Shown one piece after another: positions 17,531 to 26,150 of a DNA stretch of 53,960 nucleotides. The translations under genes and the position numbers were made by a program. Positions within the stretch are counted from its first letter, which is position 1; the number at the start of each line of letters is the position of its first letter. The stretch comes from Hydrogenovibrio sp. (GTDB taxonomy: Bacteria; Pseudomonadota; Gammaproteobacteria; Thiomicrospirales; Thiomicrospiraceae), in assembly GCA_015484555.1 (NCBI GenBank), contig WFMZ01000045.1, positions 1 through 53,960 on the forward strand, read 5' to 3'. Under the pieces are notes generated by a model, which searched no databases, was not told the DNA's origin, and saw only the letters and a list, made by a program, of their open reading frames with translations.

Positions 17531-17588
17531 TTAAAAATCGCCAGGGGTGGTCTGTACAAATACCACCCCTGGCGATTTTTGCCTTTCA
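17531..17588. repeat. Interspersed inverted repeat, paired copy, between trpD and trpC
   Basis: AAAAATCGCCAGGGGTGG (17533-17550) and its perfect reverse complement (17563-17580) flank a 12-base spacer. The right arm continues with GCCTTTCA, shared with the copy near 23968. An 18-bp stem ending in a T-run could act as a hairpin terminator or stabiliser in either direction. It interrupts the trp operon. Confidence 0.9.
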
Positions 17589-17605
17589 CGGGCTTTTTAA
17601 ATGGC

Positions 17606-18625
17606 TTAATTGCACTGTTGTGTTTTAGCAATAAAGCGTATCATTAGTTGTTTGACATCTCCGCTTGCAATCAAGCTCTGTGCAGATTTTATGCCCGCTT
17701 CAAAAGTGCTTGCCTTGCCCGCCACATAAATAGCGGCACCTGCATTTAAGCACACAATATCAAGTGCGGCGCCCGCTTGGTTATCAAATACAGATTGAAT
17801 CATTGCCAAACTATCTACGGCAGATGTCACGGCTAAACTGTCTAGTGAATCATAGCGCATATTAAAATCAGTTGGATCTACTTGCCATTCAGTTATATTG
17901 CCCTGCTTTAATTCAGCGACAAAGGTTTTGCCTGTCATTGAAATTTCATCCAGCCCTACATCGGCATGCACGATCATGACGTGTTGTGAGCCTAAGGCTT
18001 TTAATACTTCTGCAAAAGGTCGACACAGGCTGGCATCATAGACACCAATAATTTGAGCGGGTGCGCCAGCTGGGTTGGTTAAAGGGCCTAGCATATTAAA
18101 AATGGTGCGTACAGCTAGCTCTTTACGCACGCCAATAACATGCTTCATGGCGCTATGATGAGCGGGGGCAAACATAAAGCCAACACCGGTTTGCTCAACA
18201 CATTCTGCTACTTGTTCACAACTTAACGTTAGGTTCACACCTGCCGCTTCCAGTACGTCTGCACTGCCTGACTTACTGGAAATAGAACGGTTACCATGTT
18301 TGGCTACTTTTGCGCCCGCAGCGGCGACTACAAATGCAGAAGCGGTGGAGATGTTAAAGGTATTTGCCCCATCGCCCCCTGTGCCACAGGTATCCACTAG
18401 GTTTGTTGTGTCGGCAATATGCACGCCACTGGCTAGTGAACGCATTACTTTAACCGCGGCGGTGATTTCTTCGGTGGTTTCACCTTTCATACGCAAGGCA
18501 ACTAGGATGGCTGAAATTTGAGCATCGGTGGCTTGCCCAGTCATTAAAGCGGTCATCACACCCGTCATTGCAGATGAACTTAAATCTTGATTATTTAAGA
18601 GATTTTCCAGTGCAGATTTCAACAT
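17606..18625 (-). CDS. trpD: Anthranilate phosphoribosyltransferase
   Basis: A 339-residue TrpD that joins anthranilate to phosphoribosyl pyrophosphate. Key motifs: DTCGTGGDGANTFNIST (PRPP and substrate loop), KHGNRSISSKSGSADVLEA, FMFAPAHHSAMKHV, RTIFNMLGPLTNPA and HADVGLDEIS. The ATG at 18625 has AAGG seven bases upstream and lies nine bases after trpG. Downstream, the inverted repeat separates it from trpC. Confidence 0.97.
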   Translation of the reverse strand: MLKSALENLLNNQDLSSSAMTGVMTALMTGQATDAQISAILVALRMKGETTEEITAAVKVMRSLASGVHIADTTNLVDTCGTGGDGANTFNISTASAFVVAAAGAKVAKHGNRSISSKSGSADVLEAAGVNLTLSCEQVAECVEQTGVGFMFAPAHHSAMKHVIGVRKELAVRTIFNMLGPLTNPAGAPAQIIGVYDASLCRPFAEVLKALGSQHVMIVHADVGLDEISMTGKTFVAELKQGNITEWQVDPTDFNMRYDSLDSLAVTSAVDSLAMIQSVFDNQAGAALDIVCLNAGAAIYVAGKASTFEAGIKSAQSLIASGDVKQLMIRFIAKTQQCN

Positions 18626-18634
18626 AATTGAACC

Positions 18635-19243
18635 TTACCCTTTGTTATCTTGTGAATGCTGTTTGTGTTGTTCTAAAAAGTTTTTTAGCATGTTAATGCC
18701 TTGCTCGGTCAAAATAGATTCTGGGTGAAACTGCACGCCTTCAATTGCTAAGGTTTTATGCTTTAGTCCCATTATTTCATCAAACTCCCCGGCTTCCGTT
18801 TGTGTCCAAGCGGTCACTTCCAAGCAATCTGGAAGCGTGGCTTTATCGACCACCAAAGAATGGTAACGAGTTGTCGTGACTGGATTAGGTAAGCCCACAA
18901 AACAGCCGGTGTCTTCATGAAAAACAGGAGACGTTTTGCCATGCATCACGGTTTTAGCACGCACGACCTCTCCACCAAAAGCTTGCCCAATAGATTGATG
19001 CCCCAAGCACACGCCTAAAATAGGTAACTTGCCCGCGAAATGCTTAATGGCTTCAACCGAAATACCTGCTTCCGCTGGCGTACAAGGGCCTGGCGAAATA
19101 ACCAGGTAGTCTGGGTTAAGTGCTTCGATGGTGTCGATACTAATTTGGTCGTTACGAAACACCTGTACGTCTTGCCCTAATTCGCCAAAATATTGCACCA
19201 AATTAAAGGTAAAGGAATCGTAATTGTCTATCATCAATAACAT
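18635..19243 (-). CDS. trpG: Anthranilate synthase glutamine amidotransferase subunit
   Basis: A 202-residue class I glutamine amidotransferase. DNYDSF lies at the N-terminus, the nucleophile Cys is in [12 protein letters not shown], and the catalytic His-Glu pair is in VQFHPES near the C-terminus. It supplies ammonia to TrpE and often doubles as PabA. It sits ten bases after trpE and nine before trpD. Confidence 0.96.
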   Translation of the reverse strand: MLLMIDNYDSFTFNLVQYFGELGQDVQVFRNDQISIDTIEALNPDYLVISPGPCTPAEAGISVEAIKHFAGKLPILGVCLGHQSIGQAFGGEVVRAKTVMHGKTSPVFHEDTGCFVGLPNPVTTTRYHSLVVDKATLPDCLEVTAWTQTEAGEFDEIMGLKHKTLAIEGVQFHPESILTEQGINMLKNFLEQHKQHSQDNKG

Positions 19244-19253
19244 AGTGGTTTCT

Positions 19254-20759
19254 CTATCTATGGCGGTTGTTTGGGTTATTAGTTTGTAAACCGTTGGTCA
19301 CAAATTCGGCGGCTTTAAAAATAGCGCGCCCCTTGTTCATGGTTTCATCCCATTCTGATTGCGCAACGGAATCGGCAACAATGCCGGCACCCGCTTGTAC
19401 AAACAATTTATTGTCTTTAATCACTGCGGTACGAATCGCGATAGCGGTATCCATATTACCATTCCAGCCTAAATAACCAACGGCACCAGCATACACACCT
19501 CGTTTTACGGGTTCAATTTCATCAATAATTTCCATGGCTCGAATCTTAGGGGCGCCCGACACCGTCCCAGCAGGGAAGGTGGCACGCAATACGTCCATGG
19601 CTTTCAGACTAGGCGCAACTTGGCCATTTACATTTGAAACAATATGCATGACGTGTGAATAACGTTCCACAATCATTTTTTCAGTTAGCTCAACACTGCC
19701 TACTTGGGCAATGCGCCCAACATCGTTACGACCTAAATCAATTAACATTAGGTGTTCGGCCAACTCTTTCGGATCGGACAATAAATCAACTTCTAACTGC
19801 TGGTCTTGTTCTGGGGTTGCACCTCTTGGGCGTGTACCGGCAATAGGACGAACGGTGACTTGCTGTGCTTCTAAACGCACTAAAATTTCAGGCGATGAGC
19901 CGACAATTTGAAAGTCACCCATGTCCACAAAAAACATATAAGGCGAGGGATTTAGATGACGTAATGCTCGGTATAAATCAATCGGTTTTTCTTGAAAGTC
20001 TACACTCATTTGCTGAGAAATAACCACTTGCATGGCATCGCCAGACAAGATGTATTCTTTAATTTTACCCACTGCCTGTTTAAAGGCCGCTTCGCCAAAG
20101 CTAGATTGGAAATCTGCTTCTTGAATATTGGCTTCGGCAGGCAAGTCCGTTAACACGGGCATAGGCTGACGAATAAGGTCAGCAATTTCATCAATACGTT
20201 TTTCAGCCATCTCTAAAGGGTTTTTCTGTGATAAGTCTGCATGCACAATCACGTGTAACTGGCCGCTTAGGTTATCAAACACCACCAATTCTTCAGACAC
20301 TAACAAGACAATATCGGGCGAACCAATATCATCTTGTGCTGGGCCACCTTGCTGTAGCTTTTCTTCTACATAGCGAATCGTATCGTAGCCAAAGTAACCG
20401 ACTAAGCCGCCACTGAAAGCGGGCATGCCTGGTTTTTCATAAACCTTAAAGCGGTTTTGAAAAGCTTCTATCCAAGCTAAAGGGTCGTCACTTATTTGTT
20501 GTTCTACTAAGGTTTCACCATCAAACACACTAATTTGATTACCTTCTACCACCAATTTTTTCTGGCAAGGCAACCCAATAATAGAATAACGCCCCCATTT
20601 ATCGCCCCCTTGAACTGATTCAAATAAGTAAGACAAGGGCTGCCCTGCTACCTTATGGTAAACACTTAAAGGGGTATCATAATCTGACAAGATGGTTCGC
20701 ATGACGGGCGTCGTCTTGTAGCCTTCTGCGATTAATCTAGATAAATGAATGTCATTCAT
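19254..20759 (-). CDS. trpE: Anthranilate synthase component I
   Basis: A 501-residue chorismate-using enzyme. The N-terminal regulatory region has [15 protein letters not shown], where the ES element belongs to the tryptophan-feedback site. The chorismate domain has [77 protein letters not shown] and [10 protein letters not shown]. It is the first structural gene of the trp operon, preceded by a 189-base leader with a candidate leader peptide and attenuator. Confidence 0.97.
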   Translation of the reverse strand: MNDIHLSRLIAEGYKTTPVMRTILSDYDTPLSVYHKVAGQPLSYLFESVQGGDKWGRYSIIGLPCQKKLVVEGNQISVFDGETLVEQQISDDPLAWIEAFQNRFKVYEKPGMPAFSGGLVGYFGYDTIRYVEEKLQQGGPAQDDIGSPDIVLLVSEELVVFDNLSGQLHVIVHADLSQKNPLEMAEKRIDEIADLIRQPMPVLTDLPAEANIQEADFQSSFGEAAFKQAVGKIKEYILSGDAMQVVISQQMSVDFQEKPIDLYRALRHLNPSPYMFFVDMGDFQIVGSSPEILVRLEAQQVTVRPIAGTRPRGATPEQDQQLEVDLLSDPKELAEHLMLIDLGRNDVGRIAQVGSVELTEKMIVERYSHVMHIVSNVNGQVAPSLKAMDVLRATFPAGTVSGAPKIRAMEIIDEIEPVKRGVYAGAVGYLGWNGNMDTAIAIRTAVIKDNKLFVQAGAGIVADSVAQSEWDETMNKGRAIFKAAEFVTNGLQTNNPNNRHR

Positions 20760-20786
20760 GGATTTGACTCTTCTCGTATGAGGGGT

Positions 20787-20830
20787 AAAAACTTTGCTTA
20801 ACCGACTGAAACAATCTACTAGGCAAAGTT
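20787..20830 (-). promoter_or_regulatory. Candidate trp attenuator hairpin
   Basis: On the minus strand AACTTTGC and GCAAAGTT form a perfect eight-base stem followed by further T residues. Inside the loop, GATTG-TTT-CAGTC can form a second small stem with one G-U pair. The first arm overlaps the end of the leader peptide, so ribosome position there could control folding. Confidence 0.5.
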
Positions 20831-20884
20831 GTTATTTGTTTTTAAGCTTATAAATTTCAAGACGAACCACCTGCACCACGCCAT
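20819..20884 (-). CDS. trpL: Candidate trp leader peptide
   Basis: A 21-codon frame reads [11 protein letters not shown] and ends TNNNFA-stop, with tryptophans at positions 3 and 6. It lies 59 bases before trpE and directly overlaps the first arm of a hairpin. Trp codons in a short leader before such a hairpin are the hallmark of transcription attenuation. A weak promoter candidate (TTGAAG, 16 bases, TAACGA at 20933-20906) precedes it. The ribosome site is poor and the two Trp codons are not adjacent, so this remains a candidate. Confidence 0.5.
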   Translation of the reverse strand: MAWCRWFVLKFISLKTNNNFA

Positions 20885-20948
20885 TAAACGAGCACCAAAA
20901 AGGCTTCGTTAAGGTTAGGAACAGGTGCTTCAAAAAGTTCATTACGGC

Positions 20949-21632
20949 TTACTTAGCTTCTAAGTAGTTAGGTAATTCCATAAATGAATCCATCACCACA
21001 TCAGGATTGTAATCACGAATATCTTCACCGTGGTTATAGCCATAGGTCATGCAAAAAATATTAAATTCTGCCGCACGAGCCGCTTTAACGTCAGAACGAG
21101 AATCGCCCAACATTAAACAATTTTTAGGGTTAGCGCCTAATTGCTTTGCAGCATGCAGTAATGGCATTGGGTGAGGCTTCTTTTCGGCACAGGTATCACC
21201 AGATACCACTAATTCCATTAGGTCGAATAACTGCTTATCTTTTAGTAAAGGAGTCGTAAAGGCTTCGGCCTTGTTGGTCACGCAAGCTACGCGATAGCCA
21301 TTGTCTTTCATCCAAGCAATACCTTCCAACACGCCATCATAAACGGCTGAACGCTGAGAGTTATTGTGCTTATAAAGTTCTAAGAAAATAGGGTAAGCTC
21401 TGTCCATTAGTGCTTGTTCTGGCATGCCTTCAACGGCATTTACCAAGGCACGTTCTGTTAAACGTTGTACGCCATTACCTACCCAGTTACGTACGGCATC
21501 AAGACCACGTACTGGCATATCTAGTTGCTTCATCATTTCATCAACACAGTAAGTCAAATCTGGCACACTGTCGATTAAGGTTCCATCTAAATCTATTAAG
21601 ATTAATTCTGGCTTAATTTTAGGAAAAGTCAT
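20949..21632 (-). CDS. gph: Phosphoglycolate phosphatase
   Basis: A 227-residue HAD-superfamily phosphatase. LIDLDGTLIDSVPDL gives the DxD nucleophile motif, VACVTNKAEAF motif II, KKPHPMPLL motif III and MLGDSRSDVKAA motif IV. It removes phosphate from 2-phosphoglycolate, made by DNA repair or by Rubisco oxygenation. The rpe-gph-trpE order is widespread in gammaproteobacteria. The catalytic set is complete. Confidence 0.94.
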   Translation of the reverse strand: MTFPKIKPELILIDLDGTLIDSVPDLTYCVDEMMKQLDMPVRGLDAVRNWVGNGVQRLTERALVNAVEGMPEQALMDRAYPIFLELYKHNNSQRSAVYDGVLEGIAWMKDNGYRVACVTNKAEAFTTPLLKDKQLFDLMELVVSGDTCAEKKPHPMPLLHAAKQLGANPKNCLMLGDSRSDVKAARAAEFNIFCMTYGYNHGEDIRDYNPDVVMDSFMELPNYLEAK

Positions 21633-21679
21633 CGTTTTCTCTCTTTTAATTGGGTTGTTTTATCGTTTTATTAAACGAC

Positions 21680-21703
21680 AAAACGCCAGCATAAGCTGAC
21701 GTT
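21680..21703 (-). terminator. Hairpin between rpe and gph
   Basis: AACGTCAGC-TTAT-GCTGGCGTT on the minus strand (one G-U pair), followed by a short T-run. It is a moderate terminator or attenuator after rpe. Confidence 0.55.
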
Positions 21704-21726
21704 TATAAGCCTTAATACAATTAAGA

Positions 21727-22431
21727 TTAAGCTTTCGCTAGCTCTTCACGCATTTGTGCAATAACCGTATCATAACGGTTTGCATCAGATGAATTGGCTT
21801 TGCCAAAAATACCTGAACCTGAAACGAACGTATCACAACCTGCCGCCGCAACAGCTGCAATGTTTTCAACCTTAACACCACCGTCAATTTCTAAACGGAT
21901 ATCACGGCCAGAAGCATCAATTAGCTTGCGCGCCATTTTTAGCTTTTCAAGTGCTTGTGGAATGAAAGACTGTCCACCAAACCCTGGGTTAACAGACATA
22001 ATTAAGATCATGTCAATTTTATCCATAACATGCTCTAGGTAATCTAAAGAAGTCGCTGGGTTAAACACTAAGCCTGCTTTAAGACCTGCATTTTTAATTA
22101 GCCCTAAATCACCATCAACGTGCTCTGATGCTTCTGGGTGAAAAGTAATAATATCTGCACCGGCAGAAGCGAAGTCGCCAATAATACGGCTAACAGGCTT
22201 GACCATTAGGTGGACATCAACAGGCGCTTTCACGTCTTCACGAACCATGAAGTTCTTTAAAGACTCACAAACCAAAGGTCCAATGGTTAAGTTAGGCACA
22301 TAGTGATTGTCCATTACATCGAAGTGAACCATATCTGCACCGGCGGCGATAACGTCTTTAACATCTGTTCCCAGTTGAGCGAAATCTGCTGATAAAATCG
22401 ATGGAGCAATCCAATTTTCTTTCTTAGCCAT
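21727..22431 (-). CDS. rpe: Ribulose-phosphate 3-epimerase
   Basis: A 234-residue TIM-barrel epimerase interconverting ribulose 5-phosphate and xylulose 5-phosphate. Motifs: [63 protein letters not shown] and [12 protein letters not shown] with catalytic aspartates. It feeds the pentose phosphate route that shares transketolase with the cluster at 24944-32267. The ATG at 22431 is preceded by AAGG. Confidence 0.96.
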   Translation of the reverse strand: MAKKENWIAPSILSADFAQLGTDVKDVIAAGADMVHFDVMDNHYVPNLTIGPLVCESLKNFMVREDVKAPVDVHLMVKPVSRIIGDFASAGADIITFHPEASEHVDGDLGLIKNAGLKAGLVFNPATSLDYLEHVMDKIDMILIMSVNPGFGGQSFIPQALEKLKMARKLIDASGRDIRLEIDGGVKVENIAAVAAAGCDTFVSGSGIFGKANSSDANRYDTVIAQMREELAKA

Positions 22432-22588
22432 GTATTCATTCCTTCCAATAGTTTAATAATTTTTTAAATTTTAACAGAGGCGCCCTTTTTAATCTATTTA
22501 TTAGCTCATTTTTCACTAACATTTAAAGGGGTTATTTGTGATAATAGATTTCTATTAAACATAAAACTACCTTAGAGAGACCACAGAG

Positions 22589-23041
22589 ATGAAACATTAC
22601 CCTGGAATTAAACCTGTTAAGCGTGCTATTCGCATGGCTGAAGTCATTGGCCTCATTTTAATTGCCATTGCAACCATCTTTGCTGGCGTCATTGAACTCA
22701 TCAATATGGTCAGTAATATGGCCGTTTCACTAGGCGATTTACTACTGATGTTTTTATATCTAGAAATTTTAGCGATGGTGGCTATTTATCTTGATTCTGG
22801 AAAGCTACCCATTCGCTTTCCGCTCTATATCGCTATTATTGCTTTAGCTCGCTACCTAATCCTAGACATGAAAAATCTTGAAAGCTTAGAAATGCTTGCC
22901 ATTGGTTCAACCATGCTATTGATTGGGTTCACCGTCATTATTATTCGATATGGTCATTTAAAACTGCCTTACACCGACAGCAAGTGCTTAGAAGAAAACC
23001 TTGCTAGCGACCTTGACCTACCGATAAAAAAGAAAATTTAG
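22589..23041 (+). CDS. psiE: PsiE-family small membrane protein
   Basis: A 150-residue protein with four hydrophobic spans (about 20-40, 50-70, 80-95, 105-125) and the conserved PsiE core LEILAMVAIYLDSGKLPIRFP. PsiE is phosphate-starvation-inducible in E. coli, with unknown molecular role. GAGAG and AGAG precede the ATG. It lies 11 bases before purC and is probably co-transcribed with it. Confidence 0.82.
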   Translation: MKHYPGIKPVKRAIRMAEVIGLILIAIATIFAGVIELINMVSNMAVSLGDLLLMFLYLEILAMVAIYLDSGKLPIRFPLYIAIIALARYLILDMKNLESLEMLAIGSTMLLIGFTVIIIRYGHLKLPYTDSKCLEENLASDLDLPIKKKI

Positions 23042-23052
23042 GACTAATAACT

Positions 23053-23940
23053 ATGAACGCCTTATTTGAATCAACCTTAACCAGCTTACCTTTAATCAAC
23101 AAAGGTAAGGTACGTGATCTTTATGATGTAGATGATAAACATTTATTAATTGTGACCACTGATCGTATTTCGGCATTCGACGTGGTATTACCCACCGCTA
23201 TTACGGGTAAAGGGCGTATCTTGACAGAAATGGCTCAGTTTTGGATGAAGAAAAGCGAATCTATTTTGCCCAACCAACTGGCGGACGACCTGCAACTTTC
23301 AGATATTTTAACCACCGAAGAAATTCAAGAAATTGATGGCCGAGGCATGATTGTTAAAAAGTTAAAGCCTTTGCCTATTGAAGCCATTGTCCGCGGTTAT
23401 ATTGTTGGTTCTGGTTGGAAAGAATATAAAAAATATGGCACTATTTGTGGCATTGTATTACCTGCTGGCTTAAAGAAAGCCGAAAAACTACCTACCCCTT
23501 TGTTCACCCCTTCAACCAAAGCAGAAGTGGGCGACCATGATGAAAACATTGCTTATGAAGAAGTGGAGAGGTTAATTGGTAAAGACCGTGCTACTAAAAT
23601 TCGTGATTTAAGTTTAGCGCTTTATAACATGGCATCAGAGTTCGCACTAGAACGCGGCATTATTATTGCCGACACTAAGTTTGAATTTGGTGAAGATGAT
23701 GAAGGTACTATTCACCTAATTGATGAAGCGTTAACCCCTGACAGCTCTCGATTTTGGCCTTCTAAAACTTACAAAGTAGGTCACAATCCAGCCAGTTTTG
23801 ACAAGCAGTATATTCGCGATTACCTAGAAACCCTACACTGGAATAAACAAGCCCCTAGCCCAGAATTACCTCAAGAAGTGATTGATGGTACCCTTGCAAA
23901 GTATCTTGAAGTCCAAGCAAGATTAATGGAAAATGACTAG
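23053..23940 (+). CDS. purC: SAICAR synthetase (purine biosynthesis)
   Basis: A 295-residue enzyme that joins aspartate to CAIR. Motifs: GKVRDLYDVDDKHLLIVTTDRISAFD is split across the ATP loop at about 17-45, EAIVRGYIVGSGWKEY and LPTPLFTPSTKAEVGDHDENI lie mid-protein, and IADTKFEFG and DEALTPDSSRFWP sit near the C-terminus. Length fits the longer (about 295-residue) bacterial/yeast-like PurC subtype rather than the 237-residue E. coli type. Repeat copy B follows its stop. Confidence 0.95.
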   Translation: MNALFESTLTSLPLINKGKVRDLYDVDDKHLLIVTTDRISAFDVVLPTAITGKGRILTEMAQFWMKKSESILPNQLADDLQLSDILTTEEIQEIDGRGMIVKKLKPLPIEAIVRGYIVGSGWKEYKKYGTICGIVLPAGLKKAEKLPTPLFTPSTKAEVGDHDENIAYEEVERLIGKDRATKIRDLSLALYNMASEFALERGIIIADTKFEFGEDDEGTIHLIDEALTPDSSRFWPSKTYKVGHNPASFDKQYIRDYLETLHWNKQAPSPELPQEVIDGTLAKYLEVQARLMEND

Positions 23941-23963
23941 GCTATTATGTCTCCATTAACAAG

Positions 23964-23993
23964 CAGACCACCCCTGGCGATTTTTGCCTTTCA
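23964..23993. repeat. Interspersed repeat, single copy, between purC and bioD
   Basis: CCACCCCTGGCGATTTTT at 23968-23985 is flanked by CAGA on the left and GCCTTTCA on the right. Both flanks match other copies, giving a 30-base shared unit. No inverted partner is seen. Confidence 0.85.
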
Positions 23994-24019
23994 AACTCCC
24001 TTAAAGCCAAACGCTTAAC

Positions 24020-24682
24020 ATGGGTGGCTTATTTGTTACTGGCACAGATACAAATGTAGGCAAAACATTTGTTACCTGTTGCTTAATGGAAACATTGAAA
24101 GCCCACCAAAGCAAAACTGTATACGCTCGCAAGCCTATCGCTTCTGGTGCGATTCGCTTTACTGCCCAAAAGCTTATTTCTGAAGATGCAATGTTGCTCA
24201 AGAAATCTTCTAGTAATGGAGACACCTTAAATGATATTTGCCCTTATCTATTTGAAGAAGCTATTTCCCCTGCTCGTGCCATTAAACTCAACCAACAAGA
24301 TATCTCCTTAACTGACCTAGCCAAGGCTTGTCAGTTTCCAAACGATAGCATTGGTATTATTGAAGGTGCGGGCGGGTTTTATTCGCCTTTAACCGGCACC
24401 CAGTTAAACAGTGATCTAGCCATTAAGTTAAAGTGGCCTGTCATCTTGGTGGTGAGCAACCAAATAGGGTGTTTAAACCAAGCATTGTTAAGTATTTTAG
24501 CCATTAAATACAGCCAACTTGAGTTGCTAGCTGTGATATTAAACGATACGACGGTAAATACCGATTCTGACAACTACACAGATCTTTGCGAGTTAGTTAA
24601 AGAACCTTGCTTACATCTTCCTTACCAGGCTAATAAGCGCCCTTATGCTATCGATTCGCTATATCACCTTCTTAATCTTTAA
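24020..24682 (+). CDS. bioD: Dethiobiotin synthetase
   Basis: A 220-residue ATP-dependent enzyme that closes the ureido ring of dethiobiotin. The P-loop GTDTNVGKTF is at the N-terminus, RKPIASGA carries the substrate Lys, and IIEGAGGFYSPL is the family signature. No other biotin gene is in the window. No ribosome site is evident before the ATG. It converges with a small minus-strand membrane gene, with 24 bases of 3' overlap. Confidence 0.93.
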   Translation: MGGLFVTGTDTNVGKTFVTCCLMETLKAHQSKTVYARKPIASGAIRFTAQKLISEDAMLLKKSSSNGDTLNDICPYLFEEAISPARAIKLNQQDISLTDLAKACQFPNDSIGIIEGAGGFYSPLTGTQLNSDLAIKLKWPVILVVSNQIGCLNQALLSILAIKYSQLELLAVILNDTTVNTDSDNYTDLCELVKEPCLHLPYQANKRPYAIDSLYHLLNL

Positions 24683-24877
24683 AAACACCAGCAATAAAAA
24701 CATTCCCACCAGCATAAATAATAAAGCCACCGGCCAAATTAAAGGCAACAACTCCCAGCCTTGTGCTATCACAACTGTTTGACCTGCCAGATTTTCAGCC
24801 AAGACATAACCCTCTATCACATAGTTGCTATACACCCACACAATTGCCATTAAGGCTAATACCAATAAAACACACAT
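24659..24877 (-). CDS. Small two-helix membrane protein, unknown
   Basis: A 72-residue protein not recognised as a known family. It has a hydrophobic N-terminal helix (MCVLLVLALMAIVWVY) and a second helix around ALLFMLVGMFLLLVFL, with a short lysine-rich end. The ATG at 24877 is backed by AGGAG at good spacing; longer upstream frames run through a terminator hairpin. It is transcribed in the same direction as fba but after its terminator, so it may rely on read-through. Confidence 0.6.
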   Translation of the reverse strand: MCVLLVLALMAIVWVYSNYVIEGYVLAENLAGQTVVIAQGWELLPLIWPVALLFMLVGMFLLLVFLKIKKVI

Positions 24878-24893
24878 ACTTTTCTCCTGACAT

Positions 24894-24921
24894 AAAAAAA
24901 CCCGAGACAAGCTCGGGTTTT
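24894..24921 (-). terminator. Bidirectional terminator after fba
   Basis: CCCGAG-acaag-CTCGGG flanked by seven A and four T residues. On the minus strand it ends in seven T residues, just past the fba stop. Confidence 0.88.
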
Positions 24922-24943
24922 GACTATTCAATAATCTTAGAGA

Positions 24944-26008
24944 CTATTTAACAGTTTGGTTTAACTCACCAGAAGCATAACGCGCTTGCATCGCTTCTAA
25001 ACCAACAGACTTGATTTTTGAAGCATGACCTGCACAACCGAAAGCTTCAAAACGTGACTTACAAATTTCCATCATTGCATTTTCAGCTGCATTGTAGAAC
25101 TTGCGAGGATCGAAGTTAGCAGTATTTTCCACTAGGTACTTACGGATAGCACCCGTAGACGCCATACGTAAATCAGTATCGATGTTTACTTTACGAACAC
25201 CATACTTGATACCTTCAACGATTGCTTCAACAGGTACGCCGTAAGTTTGACCCATATCACCACCGTAGTTATTGATTGTTTCCAACCACTCTTCTGGAAC
25301 AGAAGAAGAACCGTGCATAACGATATGAGTATCAGGAATACGCTCGTGGATTTTACGGATTTGATCAATCTTAAGAACATCAGCACCAGGCTTAGAAGTA
25401 AATTTGTAAGCGCCATGAGAAGTTCCTACCGCTACTGCTAAACAGTCAACGTTAGTATCTTTAACAAACTGAGCTGCTTCTTCAGGGTCAGTTAATAGAC
25501 TATCCATATCAAGCTTCTCATCAGAACCATGACCATCTTCTTCACCCATCATACCCGTCTCAAGAGAACCTAAACAACCCAGTTCACCTTCAACAGAAAC
25601 ACCACCGGCGTGTGCAATAGACACTACTTCAGCAGTGATTCCAGCGTTATATTCATAAGATGCGGGTGTTTTCATGTCAGCTTCTAAAGAACCATCCATC
25701 ATCACTGATGTGAAACCAGACTGAATAGCGCGTAAACATACGCCTACATCAGAACCGTGATCCTGGTGCATAACGACGGGGATATGAGGATACATTTCAC
25801 ATGCAGCTTGAATCATGTGGCGAAGCATTGGCTCACCAGCATACTTACGTGCACCAGCAGAACCCTGAAGGATAACCGGAGAATCACAAGCATCAGCAGC
25901 ACGCATAATCGCACGAACCTGTTCCATGTTGTTTACGTTAAAAGCAGGCATACCGAAATTATTTTCAGCAGCATAGTCCATCAATTCACGAAGTGTAATC
26001 ATCGCCAT
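24944..26008 (-). CDS. fba: Class II fructose-bisphosphate aldolase (Calvin-type subclass)
   Basis: A 354-residue zinc-dependent aldolase. [10 protein letters not shown] gives Zn ligand His residues, [13 protein letters not shown] a conserved block, [13 protein letters not shown] and [13 protein letters not shown] further ligands, and [10 protein letters not shown] the phosphate site. It resembles the class II form shared with Calvin-cycle operons (CbbA-like). It serves glycolysis, gluconeogenesis and possibly carbon fixation; no Rubisco is in the window. It is the last gene of the tkt-gap-pgk-pyk-fba array. Confidence 0.94.
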   Translation of the reverse strand: MAMITLRELMDYAAENNFGMPAFNVNNMEQVRAIMRAADACDSPVILQGSAGARKYAGEPMLRHMIQAACEMYPHIPVVMHQDHGSDVGVCLRAIQSGFTSVMMDGSLEADMKTPASYEYNAGITAEVVSIAHAGGVSVEGELGCLGSLETGMMGEEDGHGSDEKLDMDSLLTDPEEAAQFVKDTNVDCLAVAVGTSHGAYKFTSKPGADVLKIDQIRKIHERIPDTHIVMHGSSSVPEEWLETINNYGGDMGQTYGVPVEAIVEGIKYGVRKVNIDTDLRMASTGAIRKYLVENTANFDPRKFYNAAENAMMEICKSRFEAFGCAGHASKIKSVGLEAMQARYASGELNQTVK

Positions 26009-26150
26009 TTTGCGTGACTCCTCTATTTGTTTATAAAAATATTGTTAAGGCCAACTCAATTAAGTGCTAGCCTACGAAAAAAAATTTGAATTATTTTACC
26101 AAGCTTTTACCAACTTAAATAGCTTTTTAAACCTTGGTAAGGTGAAACTA

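Noticed and set aside
17531-17588. Reading the repeat pairs simply as ordinary terminators
   Set aside because: The same 18-base core also occurs as single unpaired copies, in the opposite layout (45842-45892) and within a coding region. A repeat family explains it better, although a terminator effect is possible.
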